Shown in pieces: positions 33,398 to 41,816 of a DNA stretch of 64,000 nt. The first letter of the stretch is position 1, and each line of letters starts with the position of its first letter. The stretch covers positions 1,550,001 through 1,614,000 of the forward strand of contig NZ_VIWV01000001.1 in NCBI RefSeq assembly GCF_007829875.1. The letters are read 5' to 3'. The position numbers were made by a program, and so were the translations under genes. The DNA comes from Streptomyces capillispiralis (GTDB lineage Bacteria > Actinomycetota > Actinomycetes > Streptomycetales > Streptomycetaceae). Under the pieces are notes generated by a model that saw nothing but the letters and a program-made list of their open reading frames with translations, was not told the DNA's origin and made no database searches.

Positions 33398-34732
33398 ATG
33401 AGCACCGTCACGGCCGAGGAGCTCTCGGCCACCACCCTGCTGCGGTTCGCCACCGCCGGTTCCGTCGACGACGGCAAGTCCACCCTGGTCGGGCGGCTGC
33501 TGCACGACTCCAAGTCGGTCCTCGCCGACCAACTGGAGGCCGTGGAGCGGGCGTCGGCCGGCCGCGGCCAGGACACCCCCGACCTGGCACTGCTCACCGA
33601 CGGCCTGCGCGCCGAGCGGGAGCAGGGCATCACCATCGACGTGGCCTACCGCTACTTCGCCACGCCGCGGCGCCGGTTCATCCTCGCCGACACCCCGGGC
33701 CATGTGCAGTACACCCGCAACATGGTCACCGGAGCCTCGACGGCCGAGCTGACCGTCATCCTGGTCGACGCCCGCAACGGCGTCGTGGAGCAGACCCGTC
33801 GGCACGCCGCCATCGCCGCCCTGCTGCGCGTCCCGCACGTCGTCCTCGCCGTCAACAAGATGGACCTGGTCGACTACCGGGAGCCGGTGTTCGCCGCGAT
33901 CGCCGAGGAGTTCACGGCGTACGCGACCGAACTGGGCGTCCCCGAGGTGACCGCCATCCCGATCTCGGCACTGGCCGGCGACAACGTGGTGGAGCCGTCC
34001 GCGCACATGGACTGGTACGGCGGGCCGACCGTGCTGGAGCACCTGGAGACCGTCCCGGTCGCCCACGACCTGGCGCACTGCCACGCCCGGCTGCCCGTGC
34101 AGTACGTGATCCGCCCGCAGAGCGCCGAGCACCCCGACTACCGGGGCTATGCCGGGCAGATCGCCGCGGGCACGTTCCGGGTGGGCGACGCGGTGACCGT
34201 GCTGCCGTCCGGCCGGACCACGACGATCACCGGGATCGACCTGCTGGGCAAGCCCGTCGACATCGCCTGGACGCCGCAGTCGGTGACGCTGCTGCTGGCC
34301 GACGACATCGACATCTCCCGCGGTGACCTGCTCGTCCCCAGCAAGGACGCGCCGGCCACCTCGCAGGACGTCGAGGCCACCGTGTGCCACGTCGCCGACC
34401 AGCCGCTGACCGTCGGCCACCGGGTGCTGCTCAAGCACGGCACCCGCACCGTCAAGGCGATCGTGAAGGACATCCCGTCCCGGCTGACGCTGGACGACCT
34501 GTCGCTGCACCCGCACCCCGGGCAGCTCACCGCCAACGACATCGGCCGGGTGAAGATCCGCACCGCCGAGCCGCTGCCCGCCGACTCCTACGCGGACTCG
34601 CGGCGCACCGGTTCGTTCATCCTCATCGACCCCAGCGACGGCACCACGCTCACCGCGGGCATGGTCGGCGAGTCCTTCGCCGCGCCGGAGCCCGTCAAGG
34701 ACGCGGCCGACGACGACGGGTGGGACTTCTGA
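33398..34732 (+). CDS. cysN: Sulfate adenylyltransferase subunit 1 (GTPase)
   Basis: 444 residues, a translational-GTPase-type protein: G1 AGSVDDGKST, DTPGHVQYTRNMVTGAS (G3) and NKMDLVDYR (G4). The elongation-factor-like domains 2 and 3 follow (YRGYAGQIAAGTFRVGDAVTVLPSGR). It has no fused CysC domain; the kinase is encoded separately. Together with CysD it couples GTP hydrolysis to APS synthesis. Confidence 0.95.
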   Translation: MSTVTAEELSATTLLRFATAGSVDDGKSTLVGRLLHDSKSVLADQLEAVERASAGRGQDTPDLALLTDGLRAEREQGITIDVAYRYFATPRRRFILADTPGHVQYTRNMVTGASTAELTVILVDARNGVVEQTRRHAAIAALLRVPHVVLAVNKMDLVDYREPVFAAIAEEFTAYATELGVPEVTAIPISALAGDNVVEPSAHMDWYGGPTVLEHLETVPVAHDLAHCHARLPVQYVIRPQSAEHPDYRGYAGQIAAGTFRVGDAVTVLPSGRTTTITGIDLLGKPVDIAWTPQSVTLLLADDIDISRGDLLVPSKDAPATSQDVEATVCHVADQPLTVGHRVLLKHGTRTVKAIVKDIPSRLTLDDLSLHPHPGQLTANDIGRVKIRTAEPLPADSYADSRRTGSFILIDPSDGTTLTAGMVGESFAAPEPVKDAADDDGWDF

Positions 34733-34734
34733 GC

Positions 34735-34866
34735 ATGAACTCCCCCGATTCCCACTCCCTGTTCGCCAAGGAGGGCGGCCGCTTCGGCTGGGGGTCCCCC
34801 CGGACGAAGTCCGGGGGAGGCGCCCTGGGGAGCGGGCTGGGCGGGGTGGGGCGATGTGTGCGCTGA
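34735..34866 (+). CDS. Possible 43-residue ORF containing a hairpin element
   Basis: ATG 34735 lies 2 bp after the cysN stop and opens a Gly/Ser-rich ORF (MNSPDSHSLFAKEGGRFGW...). Its second half is made by a palindromic element and is low in complexity. It may be translated by coupling, but nothing suggests a folded product. Confidence 0.25.
   Translation: MNSPDSHSLFAKEGGRFGWGSPRTKSGGGALGSGLGGVGRCVR
34797..34817. repeat. Short palindromic element inside the sulfur operon
   Basis: CCCCCGGAC (34797-34805) and GTCCGGGGG (34809-34817) form a 9-bp stem with a GAA loop, flanked by GGGGGT and AGG. From memory, closely similar hairpins are scattered through Streptomyces genomes as an interspersed repeat. 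It separates the cys genes from the sulfonate transporter genes and may partly terminate or process the transcript. Confidence 0.5.
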
Positions 34867-34982
34867 CGTCCGCGCACCCCTCGCGCGCCCGCACTCCCCG
34901 CCGCCGTAGGCGAAAACCCGCCGACCACCCGGCCGCGGTCTGACCGACCGTGACCGCCGGGCCTCCGAGAGGAACACCTCCC

Positions 34983-36086
34983 GTGCCTGCCACACCAGCC
35001 CTGCGCCGCGCCTTCGCGGTCCTGACCGCGCTGCCGCTGCTCGCCCTGGCCGCCTGCGGTTACGGCTCCCAGGCGAAGGACGACGACACCGTCAAGGTCG
35101 CCGCCGGGGCGGAGAAGGTCGACGGTCTCGACTCGGTCAGGATCGGCTACTTCGGCAACCTCACCCACGGCACCGCGCTGGTCGGCAACCAGAAGGGCTT
35201 CTTCCAGAAGGAGCTCGGCGGTACGGAGGCGAAGTACGCGGTGTTCAACGCGGGGCCGTCGCAGATCGAGGCGCTCAACTCGGGCTCCCTCGACATCGGC
35301 TTCATCGGCCCGTCGCCCGCGGTCAACGGCTACACCAGGGCCGGCGGCGAGAACCTGCGGATCGTCGGCGGCGCGGCCTCCGGCGGGGTGAAGCTCGTGG
35401 TGGACCCGGACGAGGTGAAGTCGGTCGCGGACGTCGAGGGCAAGCGCATCGCCACGCCGCAGCTCGGCAACACACAGGACGTCGCCTTCCTCCACTGGGC
35501 GGCCGAGCAGGGCTGGAAGGTCGACCCGCAGAGCGGCAAGGGCGACGTGACGGTCGTCCGCAGCGACAACAAGGTCACCCCGGACGCCTTCCGGTCCGGT
35601 TCGGTCGACGGTGCCTGGGTGCCGGAGCCGACCGCGTCGAAGCTGGTCGCCGAGGGCGGCAAGGTGCTGCTGGACGAGGCGTCCCTGTGGCCGGACGGGA
35701 AGTTCGTGATCACGAACATCGTCGTGCGGCAGGAGTTCCTCGAGGAGCACCCGGAGGCGGTCGAGGCGGTGCTGAAGGCGTCCGTCGAGGCCAACCGGTG
35801 GATCAACGCCCATCCGGACGAGGCGAAGGCGGCCGCCAACGAGCGGCTGGCGACCGACACCGGCAAGGCGCTGCCCGCCGAGGTGCTGGACCCGGCGTGG
35901 GAGTCGATCCGGTTCACCGACGACCCGCTGGCGGCGACCCTCGCCGTGCAGGCGGACCACGCCGTCGAGGCGGGCCTGCTGGAACGGCCCGACCTGGACG
36001 GCATCTACGACCTGACGCCGCTCAACAAGGTCCTGAAGGCCGCGGGCGAGCCCGCTGTCGACGACGCCGGTCTCGGCGCCGAGTAA
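34983..36086 (+). CDS. Sulfonate/aliphatic-sulfur ABC transporter binding lipoprotein (SsuA-like)
   Basis: 367 residues from GTG 34983, with GAGAGGA upstream. The signal peptide ends in the lipobox LAACGYG (Cys 25). The mature part matches SsuA/TauA/NMT1-like binding proteins: RIGYFGNLTHGTALVGNQKGFF, NAGPSQIEALNSGSLDIGFIGPSPAVNGY, GKRIATPQLGNTQDVAFLHW and GSVDGAWVPEPTASKL. It delivers sulfonates or sulfate esters to the permease encoded downstream. Its place behind the cys genes indicates use under sulfur limitation. Confidence 0.9.
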   Translation: MPATPALRRAFAVLTALPLLALAACGYGSQAKDDDTVKVAAGAEKVDGLDSVRIGYFGNLTHGTALVGNQKGFFQKELGGTEAKYAVFNAGPSQIEALNSGSLDIGFIGPSPAVNGYTRAGGENLRIVGGAASGGVKLVVDPDEVKSVADVEGKRIATPQLGNTQDVAFLHWAAEQGWKVDPQSGKGDVTVVRSDNKVTPDAFRSGSVDGAWVPEPTASKLVAEGGKVLLDEASLWPDGKFVITNIVVRQEFLEEHPEAVEAVLKASVEANRWINAHPDEAKAAANERLATDTGKALPAEVLDPAWESIRFTDDPLAATLAVQADHAVEAGLLERPDLDGIYDLTPLNKVLKAAGEPAVDDAGLGAE

Positions 36087-36122
36087 GCCCGCATCCCTAC
36101 GAGTTCCCAGGAGGTGACGACC

Positions 36123-36911
36123 ATGGCCACGACCCTCGCCAAGGCCGCCGACGGCACCGAGGCGGTCACGCACGCCGCCCGGATCGAGCACGTCTCGAAG
36201 TCGTTCGCCGGCCCCGCCGGTCGGCAGCTCGTGCTGGACGACATCACCCTCGATGTCGCGCCCGGTGAGTTCGTCACCCTGCTGGGTGCCTCGGGCTGCG
36301 GCAAGTCCACCCTGCTCAACCTGGTCGCGGGGCTCGACCGCCCCACGGCCGGCACCATCACCACCGACGGCCGGCCGGCCCTGATGTTCCAGGAGCACGC
36401 CCTCTTCCCGTGGCTGACCGCGGGCAAGAACATCGAGCTCGCCCTGAAGCTGCGCGGTGTCGCCAAGGGCGAGCGCCGCGGCCGCGCCGAGGAGCTGCTG
36501 GAACTGGTCCGGCTCAAGGGCGCGTACGGCAAGCGGGTGCACGAGCTGTCCGGCGGTATGCGGCAGCGGGTCGCGATGGCCCGGGCGCTCGCCCAGGAGA
36601 GCAACCTGCTGCTGATGGACGAGCCGTTCGCGGCGCTGGACGCCATCACCCGGGACGTGCTGCACGACGAGCTGACCAGGATCTGGCGGGAGACGGGGCT
36701 GTCCGTCCTGTTCGTCACGCACAACGTGCGCGAGGCCGTCCGGCTCGCGCAGCGGGTGGTGCTGCTGTCCTCCCGTCCGGGCCGGGTCGCCCGCGAGTGG
36801 ACGGTCGGCATCCCGCATCCGCGCCGTATCGAGGACACCGCCGTGGCGGAACTGTCCGTCGAGATCACCGAAGAACTCCGTGGGGAGATCCGCCGTCATG
36901 GCCAGCACTGA
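36123..36911 (+). CDS. Sulfonate-type ABC transporter ATPase (SsuB/TauB-like)
   Basis: 262 residues from ATG 36123, with GGAGGTGA 5 bases upstream; the GTG at 36114 is part of that ribosome-binding site. Walker A GASGCGKST, signature LSGGMRQRVAMARA, Walker B LLLMDEPFAALDA and the switch His FVTHNVREAV are all present. It energises uptake by the SsuC-like permease, whose start lies 14 bp inside this gene's 3' end. Confidence 0.94.
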   Translation: MATTLAKAADGTEAVTHAARIEHVSKSFAGPAGRQLVLDDITLDVAPGEFVTLLGASGCGKSTLLNLVAGLDRPTAGTITTDGRPALMFQEHALFPWLTAGKNIELALKLRGVAKGERRGRAEELLELVRLKGAYGKRVHELSGGMRQRVAMARALAQESNLLLMDEPFAALDAITRDVLHDELTRIWRETGLSVLFVTHNVREAVRLAQRVVLLSSRPGRVAREWTVGIPHPRRIEDTAVAELSVEITEELRGEIRRHGQH

Positions 36912-37788
36912 GACGACCGCCAAGGACTCGGGCGACCTCGCCGGTCTGGAGGCGGGACTCGACGCACTGGAGACGGTGCAGACCGGACGCAAGCCGCTGC
37001 GGCAGACCTTCGTGGAGAAGATCCTGCCGCCCGTCGTCGCCGTCGCGCTGGTGCTGGCGGGGTGGCAGGCACTGGTCTCCTTCGAGATCGTCGACGACCC
37101 GACGAAGCTGCCCGCGCCGGGCGCGGTGTGGGACGTCGTCCGCCAGGCGTGGCTCGAGGGCGAACTGCTCGGCTACATCTGGACCAGCGTCTCGCGCGGC
37201 CTGCTCGGCTTCTTCTTCGCGCTGCTGATCGGCACCCCGCTGGGGCTGCTGGTGGCGCGGGTGAGGTTCGTCCGCGCGGCGATCGGCCCCATCCTGTCCG
37301 GTCTTCAGTCGCTGCCGTCGGTGGCGTGGGTGCCGCCGGCGGTGATCTGGCTGGGCCTGAACAACCAGATGATGTACGCGGTGATCCTGCTCGGCGCGGT
37401 CCCCTCCATCGCGAACGGCCTGGTCTCCGGGGTCGACCAGGTGCCCCCGCTGTTCCTGCGGGCCGGCCGCACGCTGGGCGCGACGGGGCTGAAGGGGACC
37501 TGGCACATCGTGCTGCCGGCCGCGCTGCCCGGCTATGTGGCGGGGCTGAAGCAGGGCTGGGCGTTCTCCTGGCGGTCCCTGATGGCCGCCGAGATCATCG
37601 CGTCCTTCCCCGACCTCGGCGTGGGCCTCGGCCAGCTGCTGGAGAACGGCCGCAACGCCAGCGACATGGCCATGGTCTTCGAGGCCATCCTGCTGATCCT
37701 GACCGTCGGCATCGCGATCGACCTGCTGGTCTTCAGCCCGCTGGAGCGGTGGGTGCTGCGCAGCCGCGGTCTGCTGGTGAAGGGCTGA
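36898..37788 (+). CDS. Sulfonate-type ABC transporter permease (SsuC/TauC-like)
   Basis: 296 residues with about six membrane helices (VVAVALVLAGWQALV, GLLGFFFALLIGTPLGLLVA, MYAVILLGAVPSIANGLV). The cytoplasmic EAA-type loop that contacts the ATPase is AGRTLGATGLKGTWHIVLPAALPGYVAGLK. It starts inside the end of the ATPase gene, which implies coupled translation. Together with the previous two genes it forms a full importer. Confidence 0.93.
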   Translation: MASTETTAKDSGDLAGLEAGLDALETVQTGRKPLRQTFVEKILPPVVAVALVLAGWQALVSFEIVDDPTKLPAPGAVWDVVRQAWLEGELLGYIWTSVSRGLLGFFFALLIGTPLGLLVARVRFVRAAIGPILSGLQSLPSVAWVPPAVIWLGLNNQMMYAVILLGAVPSIANGLVSGVDQVPPLFLRAGRTLGATGLKGTWHIVLPAALPGYVAGLKQGWAFSWRSLMAAEIIASFPDLGVGLGQLLENGRNASDMAMVFEAILLILTVGIAIDLLVFSPLERWVLRSRGLLVKG

Positions 37789-37796
37789 GGCACATC

Positions 37797-38534
37797 ATGC
37801 ACCGTCCGGTTCTGCTCGTCATCGCCCACGGCAGCCGCGATCCGCGGCACGCCGCGACCGTGCACGCCCTGGTGCGGCGGGTGCGGTCGCTGCGGTCGGG
37901 ACTGCGCGTGGAGACCGGCTTCCTGGACTTCAACCTCCCCTCGGTGGAGCGGGTGCTGGAGTCCCTGGCGGCGGAGGGCGTGCGCGACGTGGTCGCCCTG
38001 CCCCTGCTGCTGACCCGCGCCTTCCACGCCAAGGCGGACATCCCGGCGGTGCTGGCGCAGGCCCCGTCGCGGCTGCGGATCCGGCAGGCCGAGGTGCTCG
38101 GCCCCTCGCCGCTGCTGCTGGCGGCGCTGGAGCGCCGGCTGTACGAGGCGGGCCTGACGCCCGCCGACAAGTCCTCGACCGGGGTCGTGCTGGCCTCGGC
38201 GGGGTCCACCGACCCGGAGGCGATCGCAGTGATCGCAGACATCGCGCGGGAGTGGCGGCACACCGGCTGGTGCGCCGTGCGGCCTGCGTTCGCCTCCGCA
38301 TCCCTTCCCCGCACCGAGCAGGCGGTACGGGAACTGCGCGCCCTCGGCTGCGCGCGCGTCGCCGTCGCGCCCTATGTCCTGGCGCCCGGTTTCCTGCCGG
38401 ACCGCATCGCCCGGGGCGCGGCGGAGGCGGACGTCCTGGCGGACGTCCTGGGTCCGGCGCCGGAGGTGGCGCGGGTCCTGCTGGAGCGGTACGACCGGGC
38501 GCGGACGCCGGTGCTCGCGGCGGTCGGGGCCTGA
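37797..38534 (+). CDS. Sirohydrochlorin chelatase-like protein (CbiX/SirB family)
   Basis: 245 residues in two related CbiX halves. The opening VLLVIAHGSRDPRHAATVHALV supplies the first metal-binding His, and LPLLLTRAFHAKADIPA the second. VAVAPYVLAPGFLPDRI is the matching region of the second half. The enzyme inserts iron (or cobalt) into sirohydrochlorin. As last gene of the sulfur operon, 8 bp after the permease, it most likely makes siroheme for the sulfite reductase encoded first. Confidence 0.9.
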   Translation: MHRPVLLVIAHGSRDPRHAATVHALVRRVRSLRSGLRVETGFLDFNLPSVERVLESLAAEGVRDVVALPLLLTRAFHAKADIPAVLAQAPSRLRIRQAEVLGPSPLLLAALERRLYEAGLTPADKSSTGVVLASAGSTDPEAIAVIADIAREWRHTGWCAVRPAFASASLPRTEQAVRELRALGCARVAVAPYVLAPGFLPDRIARGAAEADVLADVLGPAPEVARVLLERYDRARTPVLAAVGA

Positions 38535-38545
38535 CCGGCCGTCGG

Positions 38546-39094
38546 TCAGTCGCCGGTGAGTTCGGCGAGTTTCACCACCGTGTTCCAGTTGCGGGTGGTG
38601 GCGATCAGGCCCTTCGTGACGCGGGGCGCGGCCAGGAGCGCGGCGAGTTTCGAGCGGCCGAGGCCGCTCGGGGCGTACAGGTAGAGGGCGCGGTCGCCGA
38701 GGCGGAACTCCTCGGGGAGGCAGGCCTCCCGGTCGATCCCGGCGAAGCGCTCGGGGGTGACGGGCGCGGAGAAGTAGGTGACGTGGAGCTGCTTGGCCTC
38801 CAGGGTGGCGGCCGGGAACGGGCAGGCGTCGACGACGGCCTTCAGATAGGCGTGGTCGCGCACGATCACGTCCACGCCGAAGCCGAAGTTCCGTTCGATC
38901 GCCGCCGCCAACTCGGCGGCCAGTGACGCCTCGTCGCCGTGGCCCGCGGTGAATACCGCCTGGCCGCTCTGGAGATGGGTGCGCACCTGCTCGTGGCCCA
39001 GTCCCTCCAGGACGGCGCGCAGTTCGGCCATCGGGACTTTCCTGCTGCCGCCCACGTTGATCCCGCGCAGCAGGGCCGCGTATCTCGTCGCCAT
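38546..39094 (-). CDS. DUF1697 family protein
   Basis: 182 residues. The DUF1697 hallmarks are MATRYAALLRGINVGGSRKVPMAELRAVLEGLGHEQVRTHLQSG-like segments (LLRGINVGG; LEGLGHEQVRTHLQSG), FGVDVIVRDHAYLKAVVDACPF and the C-terminal ATTRNWNTVVKLAEL. The family is widespread and uncharacterised, and probably cytoplasmic. It is convergent with the sulfur operon. A 13-bp inverted repeat lies in its 5' leader. Confidence 0.9.
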   Translation of the reverse strand: MATRYAALLRGINVGGSRKVPMAELRAVLEGLGHEQVRTHLQSGQAVFTAGHGDEASLAAELAAAIERNFGFGVDVIVRDHAYLKAVVDACPFPAATLEAKQLHVTYFSAPVTPERFAGIDREACLPEEFRLGDRALYLYAPSGLGRSKLAALLAAPRVTKGLIATTRNWNTVVKLAELTGD

Positions 39095-39456
39095 GGCGAC
39101 AGCCTAGGTGGCCGTCGTGCCCCGTGGGGGTGGGCACGACGGCCGGGCCGCCTGTGGCGGACGGGCGAAACTCTGGCGGAACGGTGGGGCGTGGATCAAC
39201 CGGTACACGCGTCTGTGACTTATTCAACAAGGCTGCGGAATGCGCGGGACCGGCTCCCCGGGGCCCCTGAGCACGCCGGTGGATGTAGGGGGCCACCGTC
39301 CTCCCCAGTGGGGAGGGGACGGGCGCCGATCGGATGACTCCGGGGTCCGGAGCTTCACCGGGCAGCACGACGATACGGGCTTATCCGGCCCATACCGTCG
39401 AAAGCGAAAGGTGGCGGCAGGAGGTCGCTGCCGCACACGCAGGAAGCGAGCCCGTC
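39095..39456. other. 362-bp divergent intergenic region
   Basis: The gap between the DUF1697 and MMPL genes holds two hairpins (39110-39144 and a 7-bp stem with AGT loop at 39300-39316) and a relatively AT-rich patch at 39217-39231 (TGACTTATTCAACAA) where a promoter for the MMPL gene could lie. No gene or recognisable operator family was seen. Confidence 0.5.
39110..39144. repeat. 13-bp inverted repeat in the DUF1697 5' leader
   Basis: GGCCGTCGTGCCC (39110-39122) and GGGCACGACGGCC (39132-39144) are perfect complements with a 9-nt loop, ending 16 bp before the DUF1697 start codon. It could be an operator or an mRNA hairpin that limits ribosome access. Confidence 0.5.
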
Positions 39457-41706
39457 ATGGGGAACGCAGACGCGCGGGTACGGGGCCTCGCCGCCCGGGC
39501 AGGCGGCTGGAGCGCCCGGCACCGCTGGGCGGCCGTCGGCATCTGGGTGCTGTTCGTGGTGCTGGCGATGGGACTCGGTTCGGCCGCGGGCCGGGTCGAC
39601 GTCGGCGACCGCGATCAGCTCAAGGGAGAGACCAGTACCGCCGCCCGCATCATCGAGGAAGCCGGCATCGAGGAGCCGGCCGGCGAGACCGTGCTCGTCC
39701 AGGCGAGGGACGGGGGTCTCACGGCCACCGACCGGGAGTTCCGGTCGGCGGTCGCCGCGGTCGTCACGGCCGTGGAGCGGACCGGCGAGGTCACGGACGT
39801 CACCTCGCCGTACGAGAGCGGCACCGTGTCGAAGGACGGGCGCAGCGCGCTGGTCCAGTTCGACGTGCGCGGCGACTCGGACACCGCGGGTGACCGGGTC
39901 GAGCCGGTGCTGAAGGCCGTGGAGGAGGTCCAGGAGGAACACGAGTCGCTGCGGATCGAGGAGATCGGCGGCGCCAGCATGATGAAGACGTTCGACGACG
40001 CGTTCGGCGACGACTTCAAGAAGGCCGAGTACTCGGCGGTGCCGGTGGCCCTCGGCATCCTGCTGATCGCGTTCGGCGCGCTGGTGGCGGCGCTGCTGCC
40101 GGTGGCGCTGGCGATCACCGCGATCATGGCGACGATGGGCCTGATGGGCCTGGTCAGCCATCTGCAGCCGATGAGCGAGACCGCGAACTCGGTGATGCTG
40201 CTGGTCGGCCTGGCCGTCGGGGTCGACTACTGCCTGTTCTACCTGCGCCGCGAGCGCGAGGAGCGGGCGGCCGGGCGGGACGCGCAGACCGCGCTGCGGG
40301 TCGCCGCGGCGACCAGTGGCCGCGCGATCGTCGTCTCCGGTGTCACGGTGTGCGTGGCGATGGCGGGCATGCTGTTCACCGGGCTCGCCGAGTTCGAGGC
40401 GATGGGCCTGGCCTCGCTGATGGTCGTGGCGGTCGCCATGGTCGGTTCCGTCACCGTCCTGCCCGCGCTCCTGTCGCTGCTGGGCGAGCGGGTCGAGAAG
40501 GGGCGGCTGCCGTTCCTGCGCCGGCGGCGCACCCGTGGCGGCAGCGACAGCCGGTTCTGGTCGGCCGTACTGAAGGGTGTGCTCGCCAAGCCGGTGCTGT
40601 CCGTGGTGGTGGCGACGGGTGCGCTGCTGGCCGTCGCGGCTCCCGCGGTCGGGATGAAGACGCAGAACCTCACCCTGGACCAGGAGTTCGGCGACTCGCT
40701 GCCGATCGTGCAGACGTACAACCGGGTCAACGAGGCGTTCCCGGGCGGCTCCGAGCCGGCCGAGGTCGTCGTCAAGGCGGACGACATCAACGCGCCCGAG
40801 GTGAAGGCGGCGCTCGCCGACTTCCGTGAGCGGGCGATCAGTTCGGGTGCCTCGCGCGGACCGGTCGAGATCAGGCTGCACGACCAGCAGAACGTGGCCT
40901 TCGTCTACGTGCCGCTGGTGGGCGGCTCCGACCAGGACGCGGCGGCCGCCAGCCTGGAGAAGCTGCGCGACGAGGTGCGGCCCGCCACGCTCGGCGAGGT
41001 GGACGGCGTCGAGGCGCCGGTCACCGGGCAGGTCGCCGGTTCGAAGGACTTCAACGACCAGGTGGTCGGTTCCGTCGTCCCGGTCTTCGCCTTCGTGGTG
41101 GTCTTCGCCTTCCTGGTGATGCTGCTGTCGTTCCGCTCGCTGACGGTCGCGGTCACCTCGATCGTGCTGAACCTGCTGTCGGTGGGTGCCGCGTACGGCA
41201 TCCTCGTGGCGGTCTTCCAGCACGGCTGGGGCGCGTCCCTGGTGGGCGCGGAGGGCGTCGGCGCGATCATCACCTGGCTGCCGCTGTTCCTGTTCGTGAT
41301 CCTGTTCGGGCTGTCGACGGACTACCACGTGTTCGTGGTCTCCCGGATCCGCGAGGCCCGGCTGCGGGGCCGGACGACGCGGGACGCGGTCCGGCACGGG
41401 GTGGTCACCACGGCCGGTGTGGTCACCAGCGCCGCCGTCATCATGGTCGCCGTGTTCGCGATCTTCGGGACGCTGTCCATGCAGTCCATGAAGCAGATGG
41501 GCGTCGGCCTCGCGGCGGCGGTGCTCATCGACGCGACGGTCATCCGCGGTGTGCTGCTGCCGGCGGTGATGACGCTGCTCGGCGAGCGCAACTGGTACCT
41601 GCCGAAGTGGCTGCACCGGATGCCCGACCTGACGCACGACGAGTCCCCGGAGGCGGTGGCGCCGTCGAAGGCCCGGGAGGACGAGGGCGAGCGGGTGCCG
41701 GTGTGA
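39457..41706 (+). CDS. MMPL-family RND transporter
   Basis: 749 residues from ATG 39457, with AGGAAG about 10 bases upstream. There are two halves, each with one N-terminal helix, a large extracytoplasmic domain and a five-helix bundle. The proton-relay DY pairs of MMPL proteins are visible in VGLAVGVDYCLFYLRRERE and GLSTDYHVFVVSRIREAR. The family exports lipids, siderophores or peptides; the actinorhodin-type exporter ActII-3 is a relative. There is no adjacent lipid synthase gene, so the substrate is unknown. A strong terminator follows. Confidence 0.92.
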   Translation: MGNADARVRGLAARAGGWSARHRWAAVGIWVLFVVLAMGLGSAAGRVDVGDRDQLKGETSTAARIIEEAGIEEPAGETVLVQARDGGLTATDREFRSAVAAVVTAVERTGEVTDVTSPYESGTVSKDGRSALVQFDVRGDSDTAGDRVEPVLKAVEEVQEEHESLRIEEIGGASMMKTFDDAFGDDFKKAEYSAVPVALGILLIAFGALVAALLPVALAITAIMATMGLMGLVSHLQPMSETANSVMLLVGLAVGVDYCLFYLRREREERAAGRDAQTALRVAAATSGRAIVVSGVTVCVAMAGMLFTGLAEFEAMGLASLMVVAVAMVGSVTVLPALLSLLGERVEKGRLPFLRRRRTRGGSDSRFWSAVLKGVLAKPVLSVVVATGALLAVAAPAVGMKTQNLTLDQEFGDSLPIVQTYNRVNEAFPGGSEPAEVVVKADDINAPEVKAALADFRERAISSGASRGPVEIRLHDQQNVAFVYVPLVGGSDQDAAAASLEKLRDEVRPATLGEVDGVEAPVTGQVAGSKDFNDQVVGSVVPVFAFVVVFAFLVMLLSFRSLTVAVTSIVLNLLSVGAAYGILVAVFQHGWGASLVGAEGVGAIITWLPLFLFVILFGLSTDYHVFVVSRIREARLRGRTTRDAVRHGVVTTAGVVTSAAVIMVAVFAIFGTLSMQSMKQMGVGLAAAVLIDATVIRGVLLPAVMTLLGERNWYLPKWLHRMPDLTHDESPEAVAPSKAREDEGERVPV

Positions 41707-41723
41707 TCCGGCGGGCGTGACGA

Positions 41724-41749
41724 GGGCCAGGCGGTTCTCCGCCTGGCCC
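41724..41749 (+). terminator. Strong hairpin between MMPL and mgt
   Basis: GGGCCAGGCGG (41724-41734), loop TTCT, CCGCCTGGCCC (41739-41749): a perfect 11-bp stem followed by TTCTTC. It lies between convergent genes and can end both transcripts. Confidence 0.85.
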
Positions 41750-41816
41750 TTCTTCGTGGGTGGGGGTGGGTCGCGCCGCCCGGTGCTTCCGGGATGCCGC
41801 CGCGCCCGCGGTCACG

